The notes under the pieces: generated by a model | What the model saw: only the letters and a program-made list of their open reading frames with translations | Databases searched by the model: none | Told to the model about the DNA's origin: nothing | Shown here: positions 41,163-50,766 of the stretch, one piece after another | How the letters are laid out: the number at the start of each line of letters is the position of its first letter | Numbering within the stretch: the first letter of the stretch is position 1 | From: JBFFMO01 sp041390025 | GTDB taxonomy: Bacteria > Myxococcota_A > Bradymonadia > Bradymonadales > Bradymonadaceae | Reading direction: 5' to 3' | Length of the DNA: 64,000 bases | Assembly (NCBI GenBank): GCA_041390025.1 | Contig: JAWKQR010000032.1 | Location: forward strand, 5,052 to 69,051 | Made by a program: the position numbers and the translations under genes

Positions 41163-43154
41163 CTAGAAGAACTGAACGATTCCAACGCCGATGTTGTCGC
41201 CGCCGCCGCCCCGGTTAGCCAACAACACGAGCTCAAGGCACGCGAGGGCCGGATCGGGCTCGGAGGACAGAACCGCGTGGATGTTGTCTTCGGCGGCAAA
41301 GCTGTTGGCTCCTGCGAAGTCAATCAAGCCGTCCGTTGTAAGCAACAAAGTATCACCACGCGTCGTGGAGAAGCGGAAGAGATCCGCTTCCGGTTTGACC
41401 GCGTTCAACACGCCTTCGGAGATGGAAAACGTCCCCAAGCATCGGGCCAATGCGTCCCCATGCGGCATCGCCAAAGCGTTGTCCGCGGGTACGCCTTCCA
41501 AGATACTCAACGACCACAGATTGTGGTCCGCCGTCACCTGTTCCATGCCGGTGGCGTTGTGGATGTAGGCCCGGCTGTCCCCGAGCGACGCGAGTGTGAC
41601 GATACCTCGATGAATCACGGCGACGAGCGCCGTGGTCCCCATCACCTCGTGCGGGTTGCCCGCGAACGGAGTGTGATGTCCGTTGACGTACTCAACGATG
41701 TCGGCATTCGCGCGCGACAACAGCGTCGAGATGATCTCGATCTCGTCGATTCTCTCATCCATCAAATATGCGGGAAGAATCTCCTCCCACGTCTCGGCTG
41801 CGCGGCGAGACACACATGCGCTCGCAAGGTCACCAGATCCATATGACGCGGTAGAGACGCCGTCGGCGATTACCACCAAACCGAAGCGACCGTCGTCGGA
41901 CATCTTTCCGAAAACGGCATCTTGGTTGGTCGGATTACGCCGCCCTTTCGCGATGCCGATGTGGGTGTCGACCGCCAAACGAAATCGCGGGGGATTCTCC
42001 GATCCCACGTGGCTTGCGCGGCGCTCGACGATGGCGCATGCCTGAAGGAACGCCTCAGCCATGGCCTCGACCGTCTGGAAACGCTCGTCGGGGTTGGGAC
42101 GCGTCGCACGCGAGATCACAGCTTGCAGCCCTGGTGGAAATCCAGGCCGGAAGTTGCGCGCCGGCAATGCAGGGGAATAACGCGTGTACACCGACGCCGG
42201 TGGAACACGACCTGCCACCATGAAGTACAGCAGCATGCCTAACCCAAACACGTCCGTCGCCTCGGTGACGTCCGCTCGGACGCGCCCAAGCAACTCAGGC
42301 GCCGAGAACCCCATAATCACAGGGACTTCGTCGGGATTTTTGCCAATTGGATACGTGCGATCCAGCCCCTCAAACGTGCAGACGAGCTCGACAGGTTCCT
42401 CGGGCGTAAACAGCCCCGCTGACAAGATCCCCGTGTCGCTCAGCGCGTCGACAGCCGCTGGTCCCTCGTCCTCAAGAATATCCCACGCACTCAAGCTCGC
42501 TTCGTCTTCGTTCAAAGAGTCGCTTAGCGCCTCGAGAATACTATCCGACGCGGGCTCCTCGATATCCTCCAAGCTCGCGACGAGCTCATCTTGATGTTGT
42601 GATTCGACCTGAAGCCCTTCCACACGGACTGTCCACGGTGCAATGGCGAGTACCATTTGCCCGGCGTTGTGACACTCCATCACCGTTTCGCTGACGACCT
42701 CGAAAATGTCACGGATCTGGGTGTAGGGCATCTGACCGTTGTTCATCACGACGATGTCCTCCACCGTCATGCCGCCGACGTCGCCGTAAATCTCGACCAC
42801 GTGCTCGCCGCGGCGCAGCCGTGCGAGCGGCTTTCGAAACACCGACGCCACTTCGCTCGGAATCTCTCCGGGATCGCGACCATCGTCTTCTGTCTCTTCG
42901 ACAAAAAACAACGGCCCGGCCGCGTCTGCTTTCGCGGTGAAGACCTTTCGCGTCGAGAAATTCTCAACGACCTCTTCGATCACCAATTCAATGGGTTTTT
43001 CGTCTCTGACGAAGTGCACCTTCGCACCAGGAGCTAGCCACACGGTTTCCTCTTCTTCCCCGGACGCGACGAGACTGGCACCACAGTGCTCACACCACTC
43101 CGTGTCTTGGCTTGCTTGTCCACATTCAGGACAGCGAATGGCAATTTCGGACAT
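41163..43154 (-). CDS. Zinc ribbon-pseudokinase-PP2C phosphatase fusion
   Basis: 663 residues. Residues 7-26 form a zinc ribbon (RCPECGQASQDTEWCEHCG). About 40-380 follows the protein-kinase fold in outline: GFSAPELLGRV matches the APE motif and DVFGLGMLLYFMVAGRVPP the following helix, but the HRD catalytic loop position reads LAIAPWTVRV, no VAIK lysine or DFG is seen, and an acidic insert lies in the middle. This part is a pseudokinase. About 390-663 is a PP2C phosphatase with NQDAVF, VVIADGVSTAS, GTTALVA, ASLGDSRAY, LLLTTDGL and GGGGDNIGVG, all metal ligands present. ATG at 43154 has an AGGAG site. The pseudokinase may regulate or recruit substrate for the phosphatase. Confidence 0.83.
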   Translation of the reverse strand: MSEIAIRCPECGQASQDTEWCEHCGASLVASGEEEETVWLAPGAKVHFVRDEKPIELVIEEVVENFSTRKVFTAKADAAGPLFFVEETEDDGRDPGEIPSEVASVFRKPLARLRRGEHVVEIYGDVGGMTVEDIVVMNNGQMPYTQIRDIFEVVSETVMECHNAGQMVLAIAPWTVRVEGLQVESQHQDELVASLEDIEEPASDSILEALSDSLNEDEASLSAWDILEDEGPAAVDALSDTGILSAGLFTPEEPVELVCTFEGLDRTYPIGKNPDEVPVIMGFSAPELLGRVRADVTEATDVFGLGMLLYFMVAGRVPPASVYTRYSPALPARNFRPGFPPGLQAVISRATRPNPDERFQTVEAMAEAFLQACAIVERRASHVGSENPPRFRLAVDTHIGIAKGRRNPTNQDAVFGKMSDDGRFGLVVIADGVSTASYGSGDLASACVSRRAAETWEEILPAYLMDERIDEIEIISTLLSRANADIVEYVNGHHTPFAGNPHEVMGTTALVAVIHRGIVTLASLGDSRAYIHNATGMEQVTADHNLWSLSILEGVPADNALAMPHGDALARCLGTFSISEGVLNAVKPEADLFRFSTTRGDTLLLTTDGLIDFAGANSFAAEDNIHAVLSSEPDPALACLELVLLANRGGGGDNIGVGIVQFF

Positions 43155-43244
43155 GCCCTCTCCTGGCACAGCCGCCGCGAAGTGCTTGGGCTCCAAATTC
43201 CCCGTATGATACTCGTGGAAGCAGGGCTGGCGAATAAAAAAGCG

Positions 43245-45317
43245 TTACTGAATCTGGTAAAGCGCCTGATTCGTGCACAATCCGCTCGTCGCCATCCCTG
43301 TCGTCACCGCCGGGTTTGTTGCCGTCGGCGGCGCTTCCAGAAGGTTATCGACTTCATACACACGGCCGGAATCCCAGTGAATCCGAGCGACGTCCCAGAA
43401 TTGGCCGCCGCGGACCATCGGTTTGTTGATCTTCTCAAACACGAGGCCAGTGTTGACGTAGATGCGAATCGTCACATAGGCCGTCCCAAACAATTGTTTG
43501 TAGTAGTGCACGCCAACGGCGTACCACTCGCAATTGGCTGGATCGTTCATTTGTATGTTCTCGGGGCCCAAACCGTCCCGGTCATCGATGTCCAACGAGG
43601 GGCTCTCGGGAACCCAAATCCCCAAGCCGTCGCTGCTGTTGTTCGGGTTGCGGAAATAGATGTCGTAGGGCGTTTCAAACCACTTTCCTGGGCCCATCTT
43701 CACAAAGTGGAGATCGACGTCACTGCCCGTCTGGTCGGATTCGTTGGGGTCTTCGGGATTGGTCCACGTCAACTCGACGAGGATTTTCTCGTTCGGGACG
43801 GCAACCACCGTCACGCGCGCGGGCTCGCCGCACGAGACAAACCCGTCGTTGTCTTTGACTTTGAGTTCCGCCACGTAGGTGCCGGCCGTCAACAAGCGAA
43901 ACTCGCGCTTGGACTTATCAAGATCGCCGGGATCATTCTGGGTTGGGCCCAGAACCGGAGCAACACCAGGGGGCATTTGCACAAGTTCCCACAGGTATTC
44001 AACCACGCGACCGTCTTCATCGCTGCTGGCAGTCCCGTCGAGCACGATGTACTGAAGCGGGGTTGCCGTAATGCTCGGACGCGGCGTCGAACTCACCCCC
44101 CGAATAAACGCGCCCGCTGCAGCGACAGGGCAGATTCCATCGGACCCACGTCCTGTGAGGTCGAGTTCCAACTCCGACTGAAGCGGATCGTTGCTCACGA
44201 TGACCATCGTGCCCTTGTCCGTGCCCTGTTGTACCGGCGTGTACTTCAGCAAAACGGTCTGTTCGCCGCCTGGTTGCAATGTGAGGTCCGAATCCAGCTC
44301 GTCGTCTCGATTGACATCAAGGCCTCCGAGGTCGAGCTCGAACTCGTTGTCCGCCGAGTTGCGGTTGATTCGCATACCCGAGATCACCAGCGGCTGTGTC
44401 CCACAGTTCGAAATTTTGACGATGTCGGCCGCAGCCGATCCGATGGGCACCTGTCCAAAATTCCGGGAGGTTCCGTCGACCAAAATACACGGCGAGTCTG
44501 CGTTGGCCGCAATGTCGACAAACGTCGTGAACTCTTCGTCGCCCGTCGACTGCTCGCCGGCTGGGTCGTTTGAAATGATCACCACCTCTCCGCTGTCGCC
44601 ACCGTTGCCAATCGGAGCGTATTCCACGGAGGTCAAGAGCTCGTACTTGTCGGGCTCAGCGGCGGCTAAATCGGCATCGTAGACGGGGAGCTCCAGTGGA
44701 TACGTGCGCGGCGGCACGGTTAGACGAAAGTCTTCACCGCCCCCGTAAGCGGGCTCCTTCCAAATCTTGAGCGGCGCTGACCCAATGTTTCGGATGGCCA
44801 ACGCTTGCGTCTCGCGCGCTCCGGGAGCCTGTCGTGCGAAACGAACAGGGTTGGGGTCCACGAGTACACGCGGCCGATTCGCCAGCGTGTCCACAGGAAC
44901 GGTCAGTGGCTCGTCACGTGTGTACCGGTCGTCGCTGCTTTCGAATACCAACTGCGCTCTACCGGCCGGATCCCCCACCCGAGGCGTGTAACGAATCTGA
45001 AAACCGGTCGACCCATTGCCTTCGATGTCAAACTCACCAGTCGGCGCGTCGATCAGGTCAAAACCGGTGGTCGACCCCGAGCTTCCCCGCGGCTCTAGTC
45101 GGACATCGTAGATGCGAAGCCGGTCGTCCGACACGTTGAAAATCTGAACCGGGATCGTCTCGCTGTCCCCAATGGGCACTTGGGCGAATGCAACAGGATC
45201 AGGCGTCACTTGAATGCGTCCAGAACGAACCGAGGACACTTGTCCGTTGTCTGAACAACCAATGGACGCGATCGCAAAGGTCAGCGCCAAGACACCTAAA
45301 AATCGGGTTATTTGCAT
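43245..45317 (-). CDS. Lipoprotein with ASH-like Ig repeats and PKD-like domain
   Basis: 690 residues. ATG at 45317 gives MQITRFLGVLALTFAIASIGC with a lipobox. Three Ig-fold repeats like ASPM-SPD2-hydin (ASH) domains follow (PDPVAFAQVPIGDSETIPVQ, PNPVRFARQAPGARETQALA, SRNFGQVPIGSAAADIVKI). Next is a PKD-like domain (IVLDGTASSDEDGRVVEYLW) and a C-terminal domain of about 190 residues (GSDVDLHFVKMGPGKW) seen in several large deltaproteobacterial proteins. It probably binds polysaccharide or other surface structures. It lies behind the phosphatase fusion gene, with 90 bp between. Confidence 0.78.
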   Translation of the reverse strand: MQITRFLGVLALTFAIASIGCSDNGQVSSVRSGRIQVTPDPVAFAQVPIGDSETIPVQIFNVSDDRLRIYDVRLEPRGSSGSTTGFDLIDAPTGEFDIEGNGSTGFQIRYTPRVGDPAGRAQLVFESSDDRYTRDEPLTVPVDTLANRPRVLVDPNPVRFARQAPGARETQALAIRNIGSAPLKIWKEPAYGGGEDFRLTVPPRTYPLELPVYDADLAAAEPDKYELLTSVEYAPIGNGGDSGEVVIISNDPAGEQSTGDEEFTTFVDIAANADSPCILVDGTSRNFGQVPIGSAAADIVKISNCGTQPLVISGMRINRNSADNEFELDLGGLDVNRDDELDSDLTLQPGGEQTVLLKYTPVQQGTDKGTMVIVSNDPLQSELELDLTGRGSDGICPVAAAGAFIRGVSSTPRPSITATPLQYIVLDGTASSDEDGRVVEYLWELVQMPPGVAPVLGPTQNDPGDLDKSKREFRLLTAGTYVAELKVKDNDGFVSCGEPARVTVVAVPNEKILVELTWTNPEDPNESDQTGSDVDLHFVKMGPGKWFETPYDIYFRNPNNSSDGLGIWVPESPSLDIDDRDGLGPENIQMNDPANCEWYAVGVHYYKQLFGTAYVTIRIYVNTGLVFEKINKPMVRGGQFWDVARIHWDSGRVYEVDNLLEAPPTATNPAVTTGMATSGLCTNQALYQIQ

Positions 45318-45421
45318 CGAGATTTCCGCGCAACGTGTGACGTAAACAGCCTTCCACGTGTAGTGAAACACCGCACCAGAGTCAACCTGAGCCCCCTCCC
45401 CGGCTAACTTAGGATGTCACC

Positions 45422-46183
45422 TCAGACGCGCAGATTCGAAACGATCGCCTTCTCGGTGTCGTGGGTCGCTTTCATGAAGTTGGTCAGCATCGAGAACAAT
45501 TGGTTGTTCTCTTGAACGCCTTGTTGAAGCTTCATCAACGCAAACTGCCGGTCCTCGGGGGTCAGCTGACTGAGTTTGTCCCACATGCCTTTGGGGTCCG
45601 CCCCGAACTCTTTTGCGATTTCACCAGCATCGCTTGTCCCAACGTGCTCAAGGAAAGCCTTCAAATCTGTGTCAGACATCTTCCCGGCAGAATCCACCGC
45701 CCCCGTCGCGGCCGAAAGATCCTTCGCAGACTCCGCTGGGACATTCAGTAAGCCGCTCTGGTCGTTCTCGCGCAAACTCGCCACGACGTTACTCAGTGCC
45801 TTCTCAAGCTGCTGTGCAACGATCGACGTTGAGTCACGCCCCATCACCTGAAAGGAGTCGGCCCCCTCCACACCGGCCTTGAGCTTGGCGAGCGCGCCAT
45901 CGAGCTTCGCAAGCTGACCCTCAAGGCTTGCCGCTAGGTTGGGCTGCCCTCCATCTTTGGCGGCTTGAATCTGCCCCATGAGGTCGTCGCGCATGGTCGC
46001 GGCGTCCTTGAGGGCAGGAAGGAGTTTGTCGATCTCCGACTGTGGGATGTTCCACGCGAAGTTCGTATCGACGCTGCCGTCCGCCCTGACGTTGACGTAG
46101 GGGGCGGCGCCCTTCTCCGCCGCGCGGTCGTATCCCACTGCATCCTCGGCCGCGATGTCCCCAGTCGTGTTGTTAACCTTCAT
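45422..46183 (-). CDS. Needle/rod-like protein A with conserved 68-residue C-terminal module
   Basis: 253 residues, no signal peptide. Residues 1-90 are soluble and helical with an acidic N-terminus, 90-185 are low-complexity and the last 68 form a conserved module beginning AGEIAKEFGADPKGMWDKLS and ending KAIVSNLRV. That module differs from the paralogue at 48334 in only three positions, while the N-terminal parts are unrelated. The end (FALMKLQQGVQENNQLFS and HDTEKAIVSNLRV) follows the pattern of PrgI/MxiH/YscF needle proteins, where LQ-x-x-L and D-x2-x-A-I-x-x-N-x-R recur. Type III-like export is an inference; the module could equally be a helical oligomerisation tag. It is transcribed from a promoter-like motif shared with the paralogue. 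Confidence 0.6.
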   Translation of the reverse strand: MKVNNTTGDIAAEDAVGYDRAAEKGAAPYVNVRADGSVDTNFAWNIPQSEIDKLLPALKDAATMRDDLMGQIQAAKDGGQPNLAASLEGQLAKLDGALAKLKAGVEGADSFQVMGRDSTSIVAQQLEKALSNVVASLRENDQSGLLNVPAESAKDLSAATGAVDSAGKMSDTDLKAFLEHVGTSDAGEIAKEFGADPKGMWDKLSQLTPEDRQFALMKLQQGVQENNQLFSMLTNFMKATHDTEKAIVSNLRV

Positions 46184-46247
46184 GTCTTCCCCTCGTTCTG
46201 TGTCTGTTCGGTTGTGTGAGTTGCTCGTCCGTCATCGTTTCCAGTAG

Positions 46248-46278
46248 GGTTATCGGTCAATAGCTCGAAATGTTGCGA
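46248..46278 (-). promoter_or_regulatory. Shared promoter-like motif upstream of needle-like gene A
   Basis: On the minus strand: TCGCAACA, 10 bp, TTGACCGATAACC, ending 64 bp before the ATG at 46183. The ACCGATAA core matches the -10 element of sigma-28 (FliA) promoters (GCCGATAA), though the usual TAAA -35 is not present. An identical arrangement lies before the paralogue. Confidence 0.55.
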
Positions 46279-46326
46279 CTTTTCGACAGACCGACAAACA
46301 CCCAATACTTTCAATAAGTTGCCATC

Positions 46327-48332
46327 GTGAGGAAATACACCCTCAAGTCCGAGACCCCCAAGGCTCGCCCAGAACCCGACTACCTCAAAGCGCTCAACCC
46401 CCAACAGAGGACGGTTGTGACCGCGCCCCCGGGTCCCTCGTTGGTGATCGCCGGGGCCGGGTCGGGTAAAACCCACACGCTCACCCACCGCGTCGTCTGG
46501 CTGTTGGATCAGGGCGTATCGGCCGACCGCGTGCTGTTGCTGACGTTCACGAACAAGGCGGCGCGTAACATGACCGACCGCGTTGCAGCGCTCATTCAGA
46601 CGGACGCGCGAAGAATCTGGAGCGGCACCTTCCACAGCATCGGAAACCGTATTCTGAGGCAGCACGCGGGACGGCTCGGCTACCCCGAGGCATTCACGAT
46701 CTTGGATACCGAGGACTCCGGGACGCTGCTCAAAGCGTGCATCGCGACGGTGACGGACGAGTACCTGCAAAAGCGGTTTCCACGCGGCAACGTGATGGCC
46801 GCAATCTTATCCAAATGCATCAACACACAGCGCACGGTCGCCGACGTGCTCGACGCCGAGTACCCGCAGTTTTCGGCCCTCGCAGAACCCGTGCGGGATG
46901 CATTCCACCTGTATCAAAGTCGCAAGCTCGAGATGGGCTTGATGGACTTCGATGACCTGCTCCTGAACTGGAAGCGACTTCTCGTCGAATTCGAGGATGT
47001 CCGTGGCCAACTGACACAGCGTTTTGAACACATCCTCGTCGACGAGTACCAAGATACGAACCATCTGCAGGGCGAGGTCGTGGACTTGATGGCGTCGGGG
47101 CACGGCAATTTGATGGTTGTTGGCGACGATTGTCAGTCCATTTACCGCTTCCGAGGTGCGGAGTACCGCAACATCCTTGAGTTTCCGCAGCGCCATACCG
47201 GAACCAGGCTTTACAAGTTGGAGACCAACTACCGGTCAACGCCGCAAGTCTTGACCCTGACCAACGCGTCGATTGCTCATAACCCTCATCAGTTTCCCAA
47301 GACATTGGAAGCCGCACGACCCGACGGCCCAAAGCCGGCGTTGGTGCAGGTCGCCGACGTGTACCAGCAGGCCGAGTTCGTGTGCCAGCGCCTGCTCGAA
47401 CTCTGTGATGAAGGTGTCAGCCTCAATGAGATCGCAGTGCTCTACCGCTCCCACCACCACTCGATGGAGCTGCAGGTCGAGATGGGCAAACGTGGCATCC
47501 CGTTTGTTGTGCGCTCTGGCGTGCGATTTTTCGAACAAGCGCACATCAAGGACGTGTTGGCCTACCTGAAGTTCATCTTTAACCCCAAGGATGAATTGAG
47601 CTTCCTGCGACTTGCCCAGCACTTTCCGGGCATCGGAACCCAACGCGCGAAGCAGCTCCATGACGTTATCTCGAGCGCAGGCGACCCGCTCGCGGCCGCC
47701 ACATCCTGGGACATGAGTGAGCAGTTGCCCCCACGATCGCGCGCAGGTTGGGACGCTGCTCGCGAGCTTCTGGGAACTCTGAAACGTCGCCGCCTCTCGG
47801 CGCCACCCTCGGAGTTGGTCGACGCCGTTCGAACCGGCCCATATCGGGATTACATGGAGCGCACGTTCGAAGACCAGTTCGACAACCGCATGGGAGATCT
47901 TGAACAGCTGGCGAACTACGCGGCGCAGTTTGAAGACCTCGACCGATTCCTCGGCGAGTTAAGCCTCATGTCATCGGTCTCTGGGCAAGACATTTTGGTC
48001 GGTGGGCAGACCCCGGATGAGTACGTGACCCTCTCGTCCATTCATCAGGCCAAAGGCCTGGAATGGTCGGCGGTTTTTGTCCTGTGGTTGTCCGATGGTC
48101 ACTTTCCGAGCGCTTCCTCCATGGCGGAAACCGACGGCCTCAAGAGGAAGAGCGACGGCTGTTTTATGTGGCCGCCACGCGGGCAAAAGACGAGCTGTAC
48201 CTCAACCACGTGTATCGTCAGTTCACACGCGACCGGGGGCCATCCTTCTTCGTGAATCCCCTATTTTGGCCGAACTGGCACGGGAACGAGTCCACGCAAG
48301 CGTTTGAAGACTGGGTCCTCGTCGACGACTAG
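46327..48332 (+). CDS. UvrD/PcrA/Rep-type DNA helicase, one frameshift
   Basis: 668 residues after repair. Superfamily 1A motifs: LNPQQRTVVTAPPGPSLVIA (Q motif region), AGAGSGKTHTL (Walker A), TFTNKAARNM, EHILVDEYQDTN (Walker B, DEYQDT), GDDCQSIYRFRGA (motif III), LETNYRSTPQV (IV), IHQAKGLEWSAVFV (V) and, after a shift near 48145, RLFYVAATRAKDELYL (VI). ATP-driven 3'-5' unwinding in repair is the family role. The GTG at 46327 has no strong ribosome-binding site. It lies between the two needle-like genes, which are on the opposite strand, so the link may be only positional. Confidence 0.9.
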
Positions 48333-48333
48333 G

Positions 48334-48990
48334 TCACACGCGTAGGTTGGACACAATCGCTTTCTCGGTGTCGTGCGTTGCCTTCATGAAGTTTGTGAGC
48401 ATCGAGAACAACTGGTTGTTCTCTTGCACGCCCTGCTGCAGCTTCATCAGCGCAAACTGCCGATCTTCGGGGTTGAGCGTACTCAACTTATCCCACATGC
48501 CCTTGGGATCCGCCCCGAACTCTTTGGCCAACTCACCCGCGTCCATCGTCACCACACGCTCCATCAAGCCACCGTCGTCCACCGTTGACGCCGACGCGTT
48601 GGATGCATCTCCGGTACCCGCGGGTGAGGTGCCTGTCGCCTCGTTGAGGTCCTTCGCTGAGGTCGCCCCCGATGGTTCCCACGTGTTCGATTGAATCTCA
48701 TCCAACCCGCGTGCGAACGCCTTAGACTTGGCTGCGAGCGGCCCCTGCTCCATCGATCCGCCGCTTGTGGCGAGCCTCACAACATCCGAGATCTGACCTT
48801 CGATGTATGCGATCTCTTTGCGCAAAAGCGCAACCCCTTCCGTGTCTCCCGACGCCTCGGCCGCGTGCAGCTCGCCGGAGAGCTTCGTTTTTGTCGCATA
48901 CGCATCCTGCAGCAATGAGTTAAACTCTTTGTCACCCTCGTTCGAAAGCCCCCAACTGGGTTCTGCTGAAGGTCCGTTCACTCGTGTCAT
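48334..48990 (-). CDS. Needle/rod-like protein B with the same C-terminal module
   Basis: 218 residues, no signal peptide. An N-terminal helical region (about 25-75, LQDAYATKTKLSGELHAAEA, likely coiled coil) is followed by a Ser/Thr/Ala-rich linker and the same 68-residue module as gene A, 65 of 68 identical (AGELAKEFGADPKGMWDKLS). The codons differ at many third positions, so purifying selection acts on the protein, not a recent copy. Its stop lies 2 bp from the helicase stop (convergent). Confidence 0.6.
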   Translation of the reverse strand: MTRVNGPSAEPSWGLSNEGDKEFNSLLQDAYATKTKLSGELHAAEASGDTEGVALLRKEIAYIEGQISDVVRLATSGGSMEQGPLAAKSKAFARGLDEIQSNTWEPSGATSAKDLNEATGTSPAGTGDASNASASTVDDGGLMERVVTMDAGELAKEFGADPKGMWDKLSTLNPEDRQFALMKLQQGVQENNQLFSMLTNFMKATHDTEKAIVSNLRV

Positions 48991-49046
48991 CTTCCCACCT
49001 GCGCGTTTGGTTTGTGTCGCAACCGGTCTTCACAGCCGGCTCCACA

Positions 49047-49077
49047 GGTTATCGGTCAAAGTTTGAATTTGTTGCGA
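49047..49077 (-). promoter_or_regulatory. Shared promoter-like motif upstream of needle-like gene B
   Basis: Minus strand TCGCAACA, 10 bp, TTGACCGATAACC, 56 bp before the ATG at 48990. The outer blocks are identical to those at 46248-46278 and the spacer has the same length but a different sequence, as expected of a promoter or operator. Confidence 0.55.
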
Positions 49078-49165
49078 ATTACTTTGCGCCCCCCTGAAAT
49101 CCGCCGCCGACTTGACACGAGAACATCCCTTGGTTCAGTTACTGACACCTTTGTGAGGTGGAATC

Positions 49166-50047
49166 ATGCAGTTTAGCGGCGCGTATACAGCACTCATCAC
49201 CCCCTTCCGAAACGGCGAGGTCGACCGGACCGCACTCGGCGAACTCGTGGAGCGACAGATCGAAGGGGGAATCGACGGACTGGTGCCGTGCGGTACCACC
49301 GGCGAGTCGGCCACGATGAATGAGGCGGAACGCCTTGATGTGATACGCACCGTCGTGGACGTTGCGAATGGCCGGGTGCCAATCATCGCCGGCACGGGCT
49401 CAAACGACACAATCAAGTCGACCCATTTCACCCAGCGCGTCGCGGAGATCCCCGGCGTCGATGCCGCGCTCGTCGTCGTGCCTTATTACAACAAGCCCGG
49501 CCAGCGCGGGATCATTGCCCACTTCGAGCACGTGGCAAACCATGGTGGGCTCCCGGTCGTGATGTACAACGTTCCGGGTCGAACGGTCGTTTCGATGACC
49601 GCGGAGACCATTTCCACGCTGGCTGCGCACCCCAATATTGTCGCGATCAAAGAAGCGTCGGCGGACATGAATCTGGACACAGACATGTTTGCGCGCGCCC
49701 CTATGGGGTTTTCGATGTTGTCAGGAGACGACTTCACGACGTTTCAGTTCGTCGCGATGGGAGGGCACGGCTGCATCTCAGTGGTCTCGAACATCGCACC
49801 GAAGCTGGTGCACGAACTTGTCGCGGCGACGGCGCAGGCCAATCTGGACACCGCACGTCGTTTGCACACACGCGTCCATCAGCTCGCGCGTGTGCTCTTC
49901 AGCGACGCGAACCCCGTGCCGACCAAGTGCGCGGCGAAGCTCCTCGGTTGGTGTTCTGATGAGGCGCGATTGCCGCTTTACCAAGCCGACGGAGAACTCA
50001 CGGCACGCGTGGAAACGGCGTTACGCCAGGCGGAGTTATTGAAGTGA
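49166..50047 (+). CDS. dapA: 4-hydroxy-tetrahydrodipicolinate synthase
   Basis: Condenses pyruvate with aspartate semialdehyde in the lysine/diaminopimelate pathway. 293 residues, a TIM barrel. Motifs: PCGTTGESATM near 45, VMYNVPGRTV with the catalytic Tyr near 134, and NIVAIKEASADM with the Schiff-base Lys near 161. ATG at 49166 has GAGGTGG upstream. A TTGACA at 49112-49117 could be its -35, but no good -10 is seen. It overlaps dapB by 4 bp. Confidence 0.97.
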   Translation: MQFSGAYTALITPFRNGEVDRTALGELVERQIEGGIDGLVPCGTTGESATMNEAERLDVIRTVVDVANGRVPIIAGTGSNDTIKSTHFTQRVAEIPGVDAALVVVPYYNKPGQRGIIAHFEHVANHGGLPVVMYNVPGRTVVSMTAETISTLAAHPNIVAIKEASADMNLDTDMFARAPMGFSMLSGDDFTTFQFVAMGGHGCISVVSNIAPKLVHELVAATAQANLDTARRLHTRVHQLARVLFSDANPVPTKCAAKLLGWCSDEARLPLYQADGELTARVETALRQAELLK

Positions 50048-50766
50048 TTCGCGCAGGGCTGGTCGGTGCTTCCGGACGTATGGGGACCGCGATTCGTGAG
50101 GTCGCCTATGAGTTTTCGGGATTTCGGATCGACAAGACGTTCGAGAAGGGAGACCACCTCGATTTGAGCGCGACCGCGCACCTGGATGTGATCGTCGATT
50201 TTTCGACACCAACCGTGACGATCGACTACGCCAAGGCGTGCGCCGCCCACGGGGTTCCGTTTGTTTCGGGGACCACCGGGCTGAGCCCGGCACAGGTTGA
50301 AGAACTCACGGAGCTTTCAGGGCACGTCGCCATTCTGCACGCGGCGAATTTCTCGGTCGGCGTGAACATTCTTGAACACCTCGTCGAGCTCGCGTCGGCC
50401 GCCAGCCACGGGTTTGACATTGAGATCTTCGAGGCTCATCACCGCCGTAAAGTCGACGCCCCGAGCGGCACGGCGCTCTTCTTAGGACGTGCTGCAGCGA
50501 AAGGGCGTGGGCTGGACTTGGAGGAGGTCGCAAGAACGGAGCGAAGCGGTCAACGCACGGACGAAGAAATCGGATTCCAAGTGCTTCGCGGTGGCGGAAT
50601 TGTTGGCGAACACACAGTGTACTTCGTCGCGGAGGGTGAGCGTATCGAGCTGACGCACCGCGCCCAAGAGCGGGCCATTTTTGCACGTGGCGCCGTTCGA
50701 GCCGCCCTTTGGCTGGCCGGCAGACCGAGTGGCCAGTACACGATGAAGGACGTGCTTTTTGCCTAA
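50044..50766 (+). CDS. dapB: 4-hydroxy-tetrahydrodipicolinate reductase
   Basis: NAD(P)H-dependent second step of the same pathway. 240 residues, slightly shorter than the usual 265. MIRAGLVGASGRMG is the dinucleotide loop, SGTTGLSPAQVEEL and HAANFSVGVN are typical, and EAHHRRKVDAPSGTA contains the substrate-binding HH-R-K-D-x-P-S-G-T signature. GTG start at 50044 inside the dapA end indicates translational coupling. Confidence 0.96.
   Translation: MIRAGLVGASGRMGTAIREVAYEFSGFRIDKTFEKGDHLDLSATAHLDVIVDFSTPTVTIDYAKACAAHGVPFVSGTTGLSPAQVEELTELSGHVAILHAANFSVGVNILEHLVELASAASHGFDIEIFEAHHRRKVDAPSGTALFLGRAAAKGRGLDLEEVARTERSGQRTDEEIGFQVLRGGGIVGEHTVYFVAEGERIELTHRAQERAIFARGAVRAALWLAGRPSGQYTMKDVLFA

Noticed and set aside
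43086..44573. A 495-codon plus-strand open frame
   Set aside because: Antisense to the ASH-type lipoprotein; no ribosome-binding site or family match.
49112..49140. TTGACA upstream of dapA as a promoter
   Set aside because: No acceptable -10 element lies 16-18 bp downstream, so it was mentioned in the dapA entry but not called.
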